From assembly GCA_015847255.1 (NCBI GenBank), contig JADLZK010011568.1, forward strand, positions 558,001 to 622,000: DNA of 64,000 nucleotides. Direction: 5' to 3'. A program made the position numbers and the translations under genes. This stretch comes from Hyparrhenia diplandra. Its lineage: Eukaryota > Streptophyta > Magnoliopsida > Poales > Poaceae. The notes beneath the pieces were generated by a model. The model was not told the DNA's origin. It made no database searches and was given only the letters and a program-made list of their open reading frames with translations. Below, in pieces: positions 33,175-44,659 of the stretch (position 1 is its first letter; each line of letters opens with the position of its first letter).

Positions 33175-36100
33175 CTAACGCTTCATTATCGTCGCCATGG
33201 CTACATGGAGAGGGCTCTCTTTCACCAGAGCTCGGCGTCGTGGACGGAACAGGGAATGTCGCACCCTGAAAGTGGTGCTCCCGTTGCTGGGGAAGAGACT
33301 CGCACAGAGTTGCAGGAATGATGGGTTCTCCTGCTGCATTGGATAATCCTCCTCCATTTCGACCTCTTGGCTGGTCTCTGTCTGTCCCTGCGATGACATG
33401 AACACAAAAGCTGAGCTTAACCTTTTCCATAAATTCATAGGCATGCAACAATGACTTTGTGCCCACTATACTGATTGCCTTTGGTACTACTTAAGATGTG
33501 TGGGTCATAACAAAGAGAAACAGCACAGAGGCAGTAAGCCACTAACAGGTGTACCCGACAGGACATGTGAGTGGGACCAAAACCAAATTGTCCAGGTGAC
33601 ACTCGAGCAGACATAGGACAAGATGAGGAATGAAGTCAAACTGTTAATCAATTGATCCCAACCACTAAGCAATATAGCTTATAGCGAACTTTTTTTGCCT
33701 CTAATCCTATAATACTATCAATAATAATGACAAGATATACATAGAAACAAAATGCTGACGATATCCAGGAAGGCTAGCTACAGTTACCTTTTGCTGGTGA
33801 TGCTCAACGTCAGAGTACTCATTAGGCTGAGTGGGGGTGTGCTCTCCGTTACTGTTCATATCTCTATACTCGGCCTGACCTTTTTTTCCTCCAAGTATTG
33901 TCTGGAACCCTCGTCTTCATAGTCAGGAAGCCGCAAACTAGATGTCTGGTCAATGGAGAACTTTCCAACATCTTCCATCCGAATCCCAGAATCGTTTGCT
34001 TCTGATGTATCTTTGTACACATAAGTTTGTGATGGTTGCTCCTGGCTAGAGCAAGTGTCATGATTACCAAGATTATTAGCACCAGAGTTTCCCTGACATG
34101 CAAAGCATATATGAGCTCAAGATGAAGAAGATGAAGATAGTCTGCATGCTTGAAAACACCTCTATGTGTTTCGAAAGCAGCAGCTAGGGCGTCCAGGCGT
34201 ACCCAGCTCCCTTGACAAACGGTAACACCTTTGTCGCCTAGGCGCCTAGGTGCCAAGGAGGACCAGCACTCTCCTGGACGCCTAGTCGCCTTTTAAACAC
34301 TACCTCTAGTCCTTTACAGTCTTAGAATAAGAACATCACAATGTGTAGTGCAGAGAGTAAAAAAGGGTATTTTTACCAAAAAAAAAAAAGTCAATTGTGC
34401 CATGACTAAGTGTGTGAACAAATCTTCAACTAAAAAGAGCCAAAAATGATACTTGGAACAAGTCAAGCAGAGCTGCAGATGTACTACATACCAAGCATCA
34501 TCTTGACACTACTTTGATGTTTAGAAAGACAGAAACAGAAAATTGGCGAATTAAAAGGCTGCCTATTTCTTCTTAATTAAAAGGCCACCTAGCCTCCTAG
34601 GTTGGTCAAGTTTTTCAGAAACAGAAAATTGCAGACAGCAGAAGCATGCTTATTCCATTGAACACACTGTAACATGAGTATGCAACTTTGAGGCACGCTT
34701 ATTCCATTGAACACACTGTAATAGTATAACTTTGATGTTGGCGACAAAGAGTTGCAGATAACAGAGGCATGGCTGTTCAATTGAAAACAGTGTTATATGA
34801 GTCTATCAGAACACAAAAATGGCAACAGAAACATGGAGAAATAGACTAACACACAGTTGGGAAGACCCTTGACCAAAAAGCATAACACAAAAGAAATAAA
34901 AGGATGTATATCTGCAAGCTAACCTCCATGTCATGCTGCTCTGAAGTGTTACTATCCATTCCAGCAGTTTCATTATCTATAATAGCCAATATTTCGTCCC
35001 TTTCTTTCTTACGCCTTGTAACCTGACAAACAGCGCATATGCAGTCACTTTTTGTGACGATCGTTCCTGCATTCAAACACATCATGTAAGAACAGCAAGC
35101 AATATAGTTAATGGGGCCCTCCTAATAATTATCCTAAAGAAAAGGAAAATAAAAGTAAAGGAAAAAAAAACACTAAACAACATCTACTAAAGCGTTATGG
35201 GTATCATTGCAACTTTCAACAGAAACACCATCAGGGAAATTCCAGTGTTTCCAGTGATGGAGCTTGACCATAGAAATAGAGGAGGGCAGTTCATAGAATT
35301 CTGAATTAAACAGCAATGAACAGTACCAATTTCAATGTTTAGCTAGTGGAAAATTGCATAGGCAGGGGAGGCCATGGCCCATTTTAGCCTTAACCAAGCT
35401 CTGCCCCTGAGTGTTTCTAAGAGGAGTAACTATACATGCTCTTTGTGTTGAGTAGTGATGGTCTAAATCAATAATCTTTTTTCAGAAAGTACTGGTTCGG
35501 TGGCCAACTGATATGCTGCGAGAAGTTATCCAAAAAAAAAAAAAAGCATGCTGCAAGAGAATATAGGCTGGCTATGTAACAAGTTTATGTGATCCAGTAT
35601 CAGAAATGGAAATGGAATAGCACTGAAACCTCCTGAAGAGGTGGACTGTTTCAGAAGAAAATGCCATGGTTTCTCTTATAATCTGTGAATATCCCAGTTT
35701 TGCACTTATTCTTCATTAAATGACTAGCCAATATGCACGTGAGGGCAGCGTCACCTGTCGGTGCCGGTTTCATGTGATGGCATAGTGGTGCAGAATGCAC
35801 CACCAGGTGGAACCGAGACCTTAAAAGAATGTAAATATCATGCATAAGCATCCCAAAACCAAATTGAAAATTTCATACTAGCATTTGGCAAAGACTAAAA
35901 TGCTAGGTCATAACCTATCGTTACAGAATGTCTAACAAGTGCTCTACTGGCGCGGATCATTTTTTTCCCCGTCAAATAATTTCCATCCTCTGTTTATCAG
36001 TACACAATACATTACAAGTGTCCCATTCTATATGTGTGCTGAAGTTGCATGGCACATCAGCTTCGCTGCATGATAGTTTAGCCTCTAGAATAGATTAAGA

Positions 36101-38702
36101 AAAAACTTGCATGCAGCTGCCAGGATAGATTAATGACATACCCTGGGCGCCGCCTTTTGTTCTTAGCCTTGCTTTTTGAGTGGCCTTTGGCATCCTCATC
36201 ACCAGTGTTGTCATTGCCACCTACACAACATCTGGGTAAATCATATATCGAACGGATGCACATGTAAATGTAAAGGTAAAAGGAAAATTATATATTTGAA
36301 ATGAATGAAAGTTATGTGTAAGAATAGTTTTCCATTGCAACAAAATGCATAAGGAGGTAATAATGATCACATTTTAGTTCATTATTATAATCCAAAACAA
36401 CAACAACATAGCCTTAAGTCCCAAGCTAGTTGGGGTAGGCTAGAGATGAAACCCATATAAAACAAGTATTTATTATATCAAAAAGCTCCACAAAAATCTG
36501 GCTACATGCACATTAGATGTGCATGATGCAATAAGCTTGTTTTCCTCACTGCTCACTGAATTATTTCAAAATAAATCATAATTGGCCAGCATAAGAATCA
36601 AAGATAAAATAGACATTGATGACATAATATAAAAGATCTCATTTGTACACTACTTGAAAATTAAAATAGTAGCAGTTGACAAGAATCGAATCAAGTCAAA
36701 CACTGAACACAAGTAAATTAAGGGCAAATGATGATAGCTGTCAGATATCCAATACATACCACTGTCTGGCACATCAGAATACAAGCCAGCAGCCAACCAA
36801 TATTTCATGAAGCCCTTCTTGACCCGTTTCATAAGCTCAATTATGTAATCACCTTTACTGTTGTACTTGGTACAGTTATCCCATATGAACTGCACATCCT
36901 TATATACATCCTCTGAATTCATATACTTATCACCACGTTCCAAATTTTGACATATTGTGCCAAAATCCATAGGAGTGTCAATAACATCAAAGTAATCCTG
37001 CAAGGTTTTATATGTGTTAGGGTTGGGAAACAGGTGGAGTGAAAGAATAGGCAAAAGATATATATTCAATAGCAATAGATCTAGAAGGATATACTTATAT
37101 AGCTAGGTACTTGGGTTACCACGCTGAAACAATAGGCTATATGCAGGACTGTTGTTCCAAGCAAGCTAATCTAACCTGGATTTTGGTTGCAGGTGAAGCT
37201 TTAGATAAGCGTTCCCATGATAGAAGTCTAAATACTAGTACTAATAAAAGACACATTGAATGCAGCACAACCTCAAAATTTAGATCTTTGCAGATGGATT
37301 TAACCCACCAGAAGACAGAGAAGGCCATCGGAAAACGACATATGTAACACACACTTATGGAAACTGTATCTGAAGTTCTGAACCCACAGCGTTAGTGATC
37401 AACAGTATATTACCATAACTTCTCAAAGGATGAGACTACTATGACTACTATGTGCGGCTATAGCCTATAGGTCATTTTATCTGGAAGGCTTAGTCTTTGC
37501 TGAAGCTTAAAACAATACATATATCGTGCTTCAATACTGTTTATTTAACACCCCCCGCCCACCCACCCACCCACACATGGGGTGGTTTTCCTTTGCTGGC
37601 GTGCCACACTGGACAGACAAGCGATGCTTAACAGATGCAGAGTTGTGGTGTAACTCAAATGAAATAAACTGTAACGTATATCACAAATACTCACAGGTAT
37701 TTCTAATGCAACAGGATCCACTGGAACATTGAATGGATCAGCAGCGTCCATCTTCATAACTTTCTTAATAGCCTGAGAAACAAGTGCAAACAGGATAACC
37801 ATTATTATCCAGACTCAGCAGATCCCTCATCAAAGGTAAAACTCAGATATAGGTAAGCCAAATCCTACTCACCTCAAGTGCAGCAGCCAGCTCTTTGTCA
37901 TTGCGCTGATGTTCCGGAGTAGACTGCTTTTTTCTTCCGACTCCTGTGAGCTCCTCACCTCCACCACATCCTCCATTTTTTTTGCTTTCCAAAAGAGCTT
38001 CCTGCTGCTTGCTCATCGCATTCTCATCTGCCAAAGCCTTTCCGATCCGGCGTACTGTTTTCTACAGAAGGCAGACCAGCCAACTTGATCTTAATCCCTC
38101 CTACTTTCCTTGCCACCTTCTCCTTCTCCTTATCCGTGTCGGTCAACTCAAGCCCCTGCCCGTCTGCTTGCTGCTGCCCCACATAAAAAGCCTTCTCCGC
38201 TGCCGTACGCATCAGCTCTTTTCGTTACCTCAGGTACAGCAGCACCAGCACTCTCGATTTCCCAGCATCAGCAGGCGGCGGTGGCACTTGTGCTTAAGGA
38301 AGAATCCTGCGGTGGCGGCGGACGCAGCGGCGAGTCCACGGTCTTGGACGACTTGAACTTGAGCTTGACACGGCCGTACACAGCTCCGACCTTGGGCCTG
38401 CTGTACGTTATGTCCGCAGGAGGATTAGCCGGCGGCTTCCGAGGTGGCTCAGAAGGTTGAGGCTGAGGCTGAGCAGGAGGAGGAGGAGGCGGCGGCGGCA
38501 GTTGATGCACTGCTGCTGCCGCCCCCGCATCGACAACAGGCGGCGCGTTACTGTTAGTATTATCCTCCTCCGCCGCCGACTGGTGTCGCGGGCTGTCTGA
38601 CGCCTCCGTGCTGGGACTGGACGCGGATTCCGGCGAGGTGGAATCAGCCGGACCAGCAGCCTTCTTGCCCGCCACCGGCTTGCGGCCGCGCTTGCGCTTC
38701 AT
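33175..38702 (-). CDS. Bromodomain-containing protein, seven exons
   Basis: Predicted nuclear acetyl-lysine reader. Exons on the minus strand: 38702-37873, 37772-37695, 36997-36760, 36220-36142, 35066-34924, 34092-33788, 33387-33175, all with GT-AG borders. It starts MKRKRGRKP, with a basic, likely nuclear-targeting, head and then Pro/Gln-rich sequence. The bromodomain spans exons 2-3 (DPFNVPVDP, DYFDVIDTPMDFGTICQNL, ND-equivalent DNCTKYN). A basic linker (KNKRRRPG), a CICAVC cysteine pair with RRKKERDE, and an FLQLCASLFPSN...FRPRR ending follow. This resembles the Arabidopsis protein from AT5G55040, from memory. Frame breaks: several in exon 1 (in-frame TGA at about 38268; near 38220 and 38040), exon 5 (T5 run 35049-35053) and exon 6 (T7 run 33881-33887). 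Most sit in homopolymers, so sequencing error is likely. Confidence 0.8.
34160..34303. mobile_element. Small MITE-like inverted repeat in bromodomain intron 5
   Basis: Left end GTGTTTCGAAAGCAGC then GCTAGGGCGTCCAGGCG; right end CTGGACGCCTAGTCGCCTTT then TAAACAC, its imperfect inverse. A central palindrome CGCCTAGGCGCCTAGG is at about 34236. About 144 bp and no coding capacity. Confidence 0.5.
36389..36470. mobile_element. Dispersed retroposon fragment in bromodomain intron 4-side sequence
   Basis: CAACAACAACATAGCCTTAA, GTCCCAAGCTAGTTGGGGTA and GGCTAGAGATGAAACCCAT form a motif I recall as widely scattered in plant genomes, probably the 3' end of an RTE-type LINE. Only about 80 bases are recognisable. 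It lies within the intron between exons 3 and 4. Confidence 0.45.
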
Positions 38703-39409
38703 CGTGGTGCTGCTGCTGCTTTTCTGGTGGCGACCAAACAGCAGCAGCAGCTGAGGCGGCTGGGCTGGGATCGACCGACGCGGCAAAGGGACGCGCTGCA
38801 AAAAATTGAAGGATGCAGGATGAGAAGCAAGTGTTGGGGGCTCAGATTGCGCCGCGCGGGAGATGTGGAATTCGACGGAACGGGACGACGATAACGGATC
38901 GCCTGGCGGACCGCCTGGCGGACCAACGAACCCACCGAGTGGGAGCGAAGAGGAGAGGAGAGCTAGGGTTGGTTCCTTACCGGAGGCGGAGAAGCGGAGA
39001 GGAGGAGGAATTCGGCCGCGGGGCCGCGAGGATCTCGGGCCGGCGCGTCCAGTAGCAGGAGGAAGAGGAGGAGCGAGAGCTCGGGGCGGTGCGCGGGAAG
39101 GGAACGGGTGCGGCGGGCGGAGGTGGAGGCGGAGACGGAGACGGGCGGAGGCGTGGCGTGGGGAGGGGAGACTGGGTGGAGAGCCCAAGCTCTCCTCGTT
39201 GGGTTAGACGGCCGGGAGGGAGGCCAGGCCGCCTACAATACTACTAGTGGGCTATTGGGCCTCTACTTTGGCTGCCTTTTCCTTCTTTTCTTCTCATCTT
39301 GGGCCTTGTTAGAGAAGAGGAGAGAGAGCGACGTGGCGGCGGATTTCTGTAGGAGAGAGGACCGTTTGGGCTTCGGCCCGTTTTTGGCGCTTCGGACTCA
39401 ATTTCCTTT

Positions 39410-40960
39410 GGAAAAACTCAGCGTTATATCACAAATATCACAGGTATTTCTAATGCAACGGGAATAGAAAACATTGAACGGATCAGTCTCCCCATCTTCA
39501 TCAAAACAGCCATTTTTAATAGCCTGAGGCGGTGCAAACAGGATAGCGGTTTGTTACAGTAATCCAGGTTCAGCAGATAACCATGGTTTGGTAGTACCAT
39601 CACCTTTGCCTTTTTCTTTTTAAAAAAAATCCTGCTGAATCTTTAAAAAATCATAGTAAATCACAAAAAAATTACGCTGATGTTCCGAGAAAATCTAATT
39701 TTGTTAGACTCCACATGTGAGTAGATCTACACAGTGAACATATAATATGGTATACTTTAGTTCAACAAAATAATTATAGAAGCTTGCTCATCACAATTAT
39801 TTTAATTAATTATATATTCACCGTGTAGAACTTTTGTACTAAAGCATATCATATTAAATATTCACTGTGTAGATCTACTCATGTGGAGTATAACAAAATT
39901 GATTTTGTATTTTATGATTTTTATGATTTTCTATGATTTTTCAAAGATTCAACTAAATAAATGAAAAAGAAAAAGACAAAACTTTCATAGCAAAAAACTT
40001 TGTACTAAAGCATATCATATTATATATTCACTGTGGTAGATCTACTCATGTGGAGTCCAAGAAAATCGAAATTTTTATTTTATGATTTTTCTATGATTTA
40101 CTATGTTTTTTCAAAGATTCAACCAAAATTTTTAAAAAAAGAAAAGGCAAAGGTACTCGTACTGTAGCAACCCATGGTTACTGTACCAAATGTCAGTTAC
40201 TGGAGGCAAAACCGCCCACAAAACCGCCGAGGGAGGAAAAATGCATGGTTGAGGAAAAGTTGAGGAGGAGGCGTTTGCGGGGGTTGATGCACTGGGGAAA
40301 GCCCCCGCATCTACGACAGGCGGGGAGGAAATGTAGACTTTTTCCATTTCCTTTAGGGCTGCCGCGGACGGCGCTGCTTTGATGAGCCCACAAAAGCCTA
40401 CCTAGTACGCCCAGGACTGTAGGAGAGCAGCAGCCATGGGAAAGAAAATGAATCAACCCGTTACTAAAAATTCCGATCATGATTACTGTATTTAATTTTA
40501 CACTTTTTCTATTGCACAGCAGCAGCAGCTGAAATCGAGGGCTGTTCAGGCGACGCGCCAGTCGTCTTCCTCAACTCCGGTGGCTGACTCCACCCGATCC
40601 CCTCCTCCCCTCCCCTCCCCTCCGGGAGGCGCGGAGGTTGTTCTTCCTATAGAAAGCTCGATGATAACGGATTCGCCTGGGGGAACGAACCCACCGAGTG
40701 GGCGAAGAGGAGAGGAGAGCTAGGGTTCGAGCTAGGGAGGAGAGGAAAGGGTGGTGGCCGGTGCCACGGGGCGGGGGAGGAGAAACGAGAAGGCGTCCAG
40801 TAGAAGAAGATGAAGGAGGGTCGGCAATAGGAAGAAGATGAAGGGAACGTCGGCAAGCGGGAAGAAGATGAACAAAGGTCGGATAATCTAGAGGCGGGGG
40901 GGGGAGACTAGGATGAGCCACCCCAGGGGCTAAATAGTGGAGAGTTAGCAAAAATCAAGA
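39410..40960 (-). pseudogene. Decayed partial duplicate of bromodomain gene exons 1-2 and 5' region
   Basis: In the same order and orientation as the functional gene: 39420-39545 matches exon 2 with its borders (CACAGGTATTTCTAATGCAA, TTTTTAATAGCCTGAG); a short piece at 39672 matches the end of exon 1 (ACGCTGATGTTCCG); 40255-40330 matches the Pro/Ala-rich exon 1 part (GGGGTTGATGCACTG, CCCCGCATCTACGACAGG); 40515-40740 matches the leader (GATAACGGATTCGCCTGG, CGAACCCACCGAGTGGG, GAGGAGAGCTAGGGTT). Coding frames are destroyed and the bromodomain itself is absent. A transposon-like inverted repeat (39582-40175) splits it. Confidence 0.65.
39582..40175. mobile_element. Long-TIR MITE-like element within the bromodomain pseudogene
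   Basis: The left arm (ACCATGGTTTGGTAGTACC, CCTTTGCCTTTTTCTTTTTA, AATCATAGTAAATCA, GACTCCACATGTGAGTAGAT) reappears inverted at the right (ending ACCCATGGTTACTG). Arms are about 170-190 bp. A block with TACTAAAGCATATCATATTA and GTAGATCTACTCATGTGGAG is also repeated directly at about 39838-39890 and 39994-40055. No coding capacity. Exact ends are uncertain. Confidence 0.55.
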
Positions 40961-42351
40961 CATTTAATAAAGACTAAGCTATAGTGATTAGCACTTAAAT
41001 TAACCTCCCCACTCGTGGATCTGCGTTGATCTAGAGTGTTCGTTTCCTTGTTTCGTTTTGGTGAGATTCGAGGACCGAAATCCCACCTGGCGGCGGCGGA
41101 AATATAGCAACTCCCTTAATTTTATAATTTATTGCAAATCCTCATGGTAGTTTATATTATTTTATTAATTTTATTTCCTCACGAAACCTTTTTTGCAATA
41201 ACTGCTTCTCTAATTTCTTTTGTATATAGTACAATTCAAAACTCCATTAGGTGAGATGAAATTCGTATGGGAGGTTTTTTGTTAGGGTCTTTTCCAGATG
41301 GGAGCTTTTCTAGGCTTTGGTTAGTGTGTTCGTCCTTAGCAAGTTGAGTTTAGCTTGTGGCAGGCAAGCTAGTCGTGCTTTTAGCTAGTGTGGTCATTTT
41401 TCTTCTCATGACTTAGTTTTGGTAGTCTTGAGAAGAATTGAACAGTTTCAAAGTACATTGGAAAGAATTCAAAAGGTTTTTAGGTCCTTTTTGTGCTCCT
41501 TTTTGAAAAGAATTGAACAGTTTCAAAGTACATTGAGGGCAAAGGGAAAAACAAAAGGCCAAATAGTTCTGCCCTCTACGGTCAGGGAAAGAATACATCC
41601 TCTGTATTAGTGTCTCTCTTTTCCATTGCTTTTATTCACAAAGGTTAATTGTTGCTTACTTCCATTGGAGAGCAAGATATCGGGTTATGATGAACAGACA
41701 AAAATACCTAGGGAGTACCATGGACGTTTTCCCCTTGTAATATTTGCTTTCCTAGTTTTAGGCTTACACATGTTGTTTGTCTAAAGCCTTATCAACTTTG
41801 TATCAGAATTAGACCTCATCAAAAGTCGGCTTGAGTCAAGTTTGGGTTAGGCCGAAAAACTTGTGAGGTTTGGCCACTAGTCAAAAATCATGATTCAAAG
41901 TTCAAACCCAACCTGATATGCTCACGGTTTTTTGTCCCAAACGAGTTGGTTGGGTTGGGTGGCTCATAATCAAGTCTAACTTGAATAGGTTGAATAGGTT
42001 ATATGAGGATTCGTAGTGCTTTTTTGAAATTCAAAAAAAAAAAAGAATGGATTTGGCTTTATACATACACGAGGAAGGTAATAAAAAAAAAAGATAACGC
42101 GTCTGATTTCATTTAGAATCATTAATAACTCATCATCATTAGCTAATTGATCGATTAATAATTCACCAAAGTCTGAGACATTAAGCAAAATTTCCTATAC
42201 ATTAATATTAGATTAGAGATGCCTACTAGTACGCTGTATATGAACTGATGCTGGACACGATTACATAGTTGAAGAAGGTAGTTAAACACTAGCATACACT
42301 GTTGCTATCTCTGCTTCAAGCTATGTGGCAGCTAGCAACGTCACTCCCTAG
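40961..42351. other. Gene-less stretch
   Basis: No supportable gene. A 28-bp direct repeat (AAGAATTGAACAGTTTCAAA then GTACATTG) occurs at about 41433 and 41510, 77 bases apart. The 41800-42000 segment has repeated GGTTGGGTTGGG-like words. Confidence 0.45.
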
Positions 42352-43514
42352 CTAGTTCTTCGTCTTCCTGGGGTCCTGTGCGATGTAAAAGCCTCTTCAC
42401 CGAAGCCATGAACAGCCTGCAACATCCATCATCCATGGTCCAAAAAAAGCTCAGCACATCGACAGTGACTGTTTTAAAATACCAGCGTTAAGGAAAATAA
42501 CGGAGACGACGAAAACGCTATAGCGTCGCCGACGAGCATCCGGTCGCCCTATAGCGTCCGCGTATAGCACGATGTAACGCATCTTGCTGCTCTTGCTATT
42601 GCCCGCTTATTCGTCGGCTCCGGCCGCTATTAGCGTCGCTATTTGTTACAGGTGAACTAGCACACTTCTTATATTACCAGCGTAGTACGTGCAAAAGAAC
42701 AGGAACGACGACAACTTACATCCCACGGCACGTCGCCGACGAGCATCCGGTCGCCCTCGTTGTCCTCGTACAGAAGGATGTACGGCTTCTTGCTGCTCTT
42801 ACTTGCCCCCTTCTTCGTCGGCTCCGGCTGCTCATCGTCGTCGCCGTCGTCATCTTCTCTCCCAGCGATCCTCCACTGACAATCTGAAAAAGCACGACAA
42901 CACACAACATCCATCCATCCATCCATCACATTCACATCTCATGGTGATTGAGACATGCCATCCCCAAAGCAAGACGAAGGGTGCGTTCGTGCTCTGCGCT
43001 AACCTGACAGGAAGCCATGGAACATGGTCTGCAGCGCGCGTGACAGCGACGCGTACCCGCGGTGCGCCTGCAGGTCCACCTTCCTCCCGACGGCGCAGCC
43101 CTCCATGTTCACCTTCACGAACATGGTGGCCGGCGGCGGCGCCGGCTTCTGCTCGCCGGACTTCACCTTGCTCGTCGGTTCCTCCACGGTCTTCGCGCCC
43201 GCCTGCAGGTGGCTCCTGCGGAACGCGCCCACCGGCGGCCATCCCACCGGTTGCTGCGAAGGTGGAGGCCGCTGGTGGTCTTGTTCCAGGGCTACCTTCT
43301 CTGCTTGCCTGGCGGCCAGGCTCCATGGGTGCACTCCAACACCAAGCCATGGATCGCCGCCGCCACCTCCGCCGCCAGCACCATTGTCTGAAGAGATGCC
43401 CAGCCTGAGCTCAAGACTGCTCATCAGACCACGATGACTTCCCTGCATCTTGCTGCAATCGTCTGACTGCTCCTGTTTCAGTTTCAGCCTTTGTGCAGCT
43501 GAAGAGCTCTTCAT
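42352..43514 (-). CDS. Aux/IAA auxin-responsive transcriptional repressor, three exons
   Basis: Nuclear repressor of ARF transcription factors, degraded through TIR1/AFB in auxin. The start is the ATG at 43514 (MKSSSAAQRL); the TTG at 43559 is not used. Exon 1 is 43514-43004, exon 2 is 42883-42720, and exon 3 starts near 42416 with its stop at 42354-42352. Motifs in order: EAR repression motif LELRLG, degron VGWPPVGAFR (canonical GWPPV core), PB1 domain with conserved lysine (FVKVNMEG, GRKVDL) and acidic OPCA part (YEDNEGDRMLVGDVPWD). The final exon reads FMASVKRL and should continue YIAQDPRK, but T4 (complement of AAAA, 42387-42390) shifts the frame. An extra G may also sit at the exon 3 acceptor. 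The loss is probably a homopolymer error. The leader has a (GT)n run (43580-43612). Confidence 0.9.
42480..42655 (-). repeat. Garbled duplicate of Aux/IAA exon 2 and its flank, inside intron 2
   Basis: Collinear with 42678-42850. Shared blocks are TACCAGCGT, GGAGACGACGA / GGAACGACGA, CGTCGCCGACGAGCATCCGG with TCGCCCT, CTTGCTGCTCTT, and TTCGTCGGCTCCGGC. Between the blocks the copy differs by clustered changes that create TATAGCG, TAACGC, GCTATT and TTAGCG words. It carries stops in the exon frame and has lost the donor GTAAGT, so it is not a usable alternative exon. Confidence 0.7.
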
Positions 43515-44659
43515 GGCCTCTGATGCCAAGCTGAAGCTCTCTTTTTGGTGACAAGCCAAGCTGCAGCTCTAGGACATACAACTTGTGTGTGTGTGTGTGG
43601 TGTGTGTGCGAGTGTGCAGATTGCAGAGCAAGTGAGTGTTTGTGGGAGAGGAGCTTAGCTTATGGCTCTTTATGGTGTTGAGGCAACTGTGATGGATGGA
43701 TGGAACAATTAAAGGGCATAGAGATGATGAGAAAGAAAGCTATAGGTGGCTTTGTGCTTGCTAAGTACTCCTAAAGTGAGCTAGTGGGGACTAACAAAAA
43801 GTATATATGAACAATGAAATGATAAGCCATATATAAATTTAAAAAGATTATGTAAAAAGTAACTCTCTGACCTTACATAAAGCCTAGTACTCAAAGAAAA
43901 TTCATTAAGGAATTCATCATGTCTGGAGCTCTGAAATTCCATAGATCATAGACCTGTAGTTACGCCTTTCGAGGATCAGTAGTACCGTAAGAAAAATGAA
44001 ACTGTATCAAGTTCATGTAACAATTTAGGGTCAAGTTTTGCCCCCCTTTTGCCTCTGAAACAAAGGCAGGATCTCTGTTACTTTTGCTGATAGAAAAAGA
44101 GATCGAACTACATGCAGCATATTTTCAGTTGAAGCACAATGGGGATTGTTGAACCATGGAGGATAATCGCAATGAGCGACACGTGCCCGCATCATTTCAA
44201 GCAGTTTCAGCAAGAGATTTGAGTGCGCAGCACTGATCGATATGAATGTGAGTGGTTCAAGTGGATGGACATCTCCTTATCGTTTGCAAGAGTTGCTTCT
44301 TGCTTGTATGGTTTTGTCTGACCTTTGTGTTGTGTGGGGGACACAGTGGCTGGCTACTGGAGCTCCAACTGAAAGTTCAGTCCACTCCACTTCGGTCTTT
44401 TTACTGAAAGTGATGCTTGGAGCTATGCTTTTGCCTTGTCCTGCAGAAAATTTGGCAGCCACTTTTAGGTAACTGTAATAACACTGGCCACGAACATGTG
44501 TCTCAAGATGCTATCTTTCTTTTGGTCCATTGAATCATGTAAGGTTTCAGAGAGAGAGATATCGAGAACCTGTAATTATTTGTGTGCTTGTGAAAAATAT
44601 TTGATCCCATTTCTGAAAAAAAAAATACATGCTATTTCAGAGTTTAACCGGCATTCCTG
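43515..44659. promoter_or_regulatory. Aux/IAA leader and presumed promoter region
   Basis: The region upstream of the minus-strand Aux/IAA gene has a (GT)n tract at 43580-43612 that would lie in the 5' leader. I did not find a convincing TATA box. One TGTCTC word (core auxin response element) occurs near 44500, too far away and too short to be significant alone. No other gene is seen. Confidence 0.3.
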
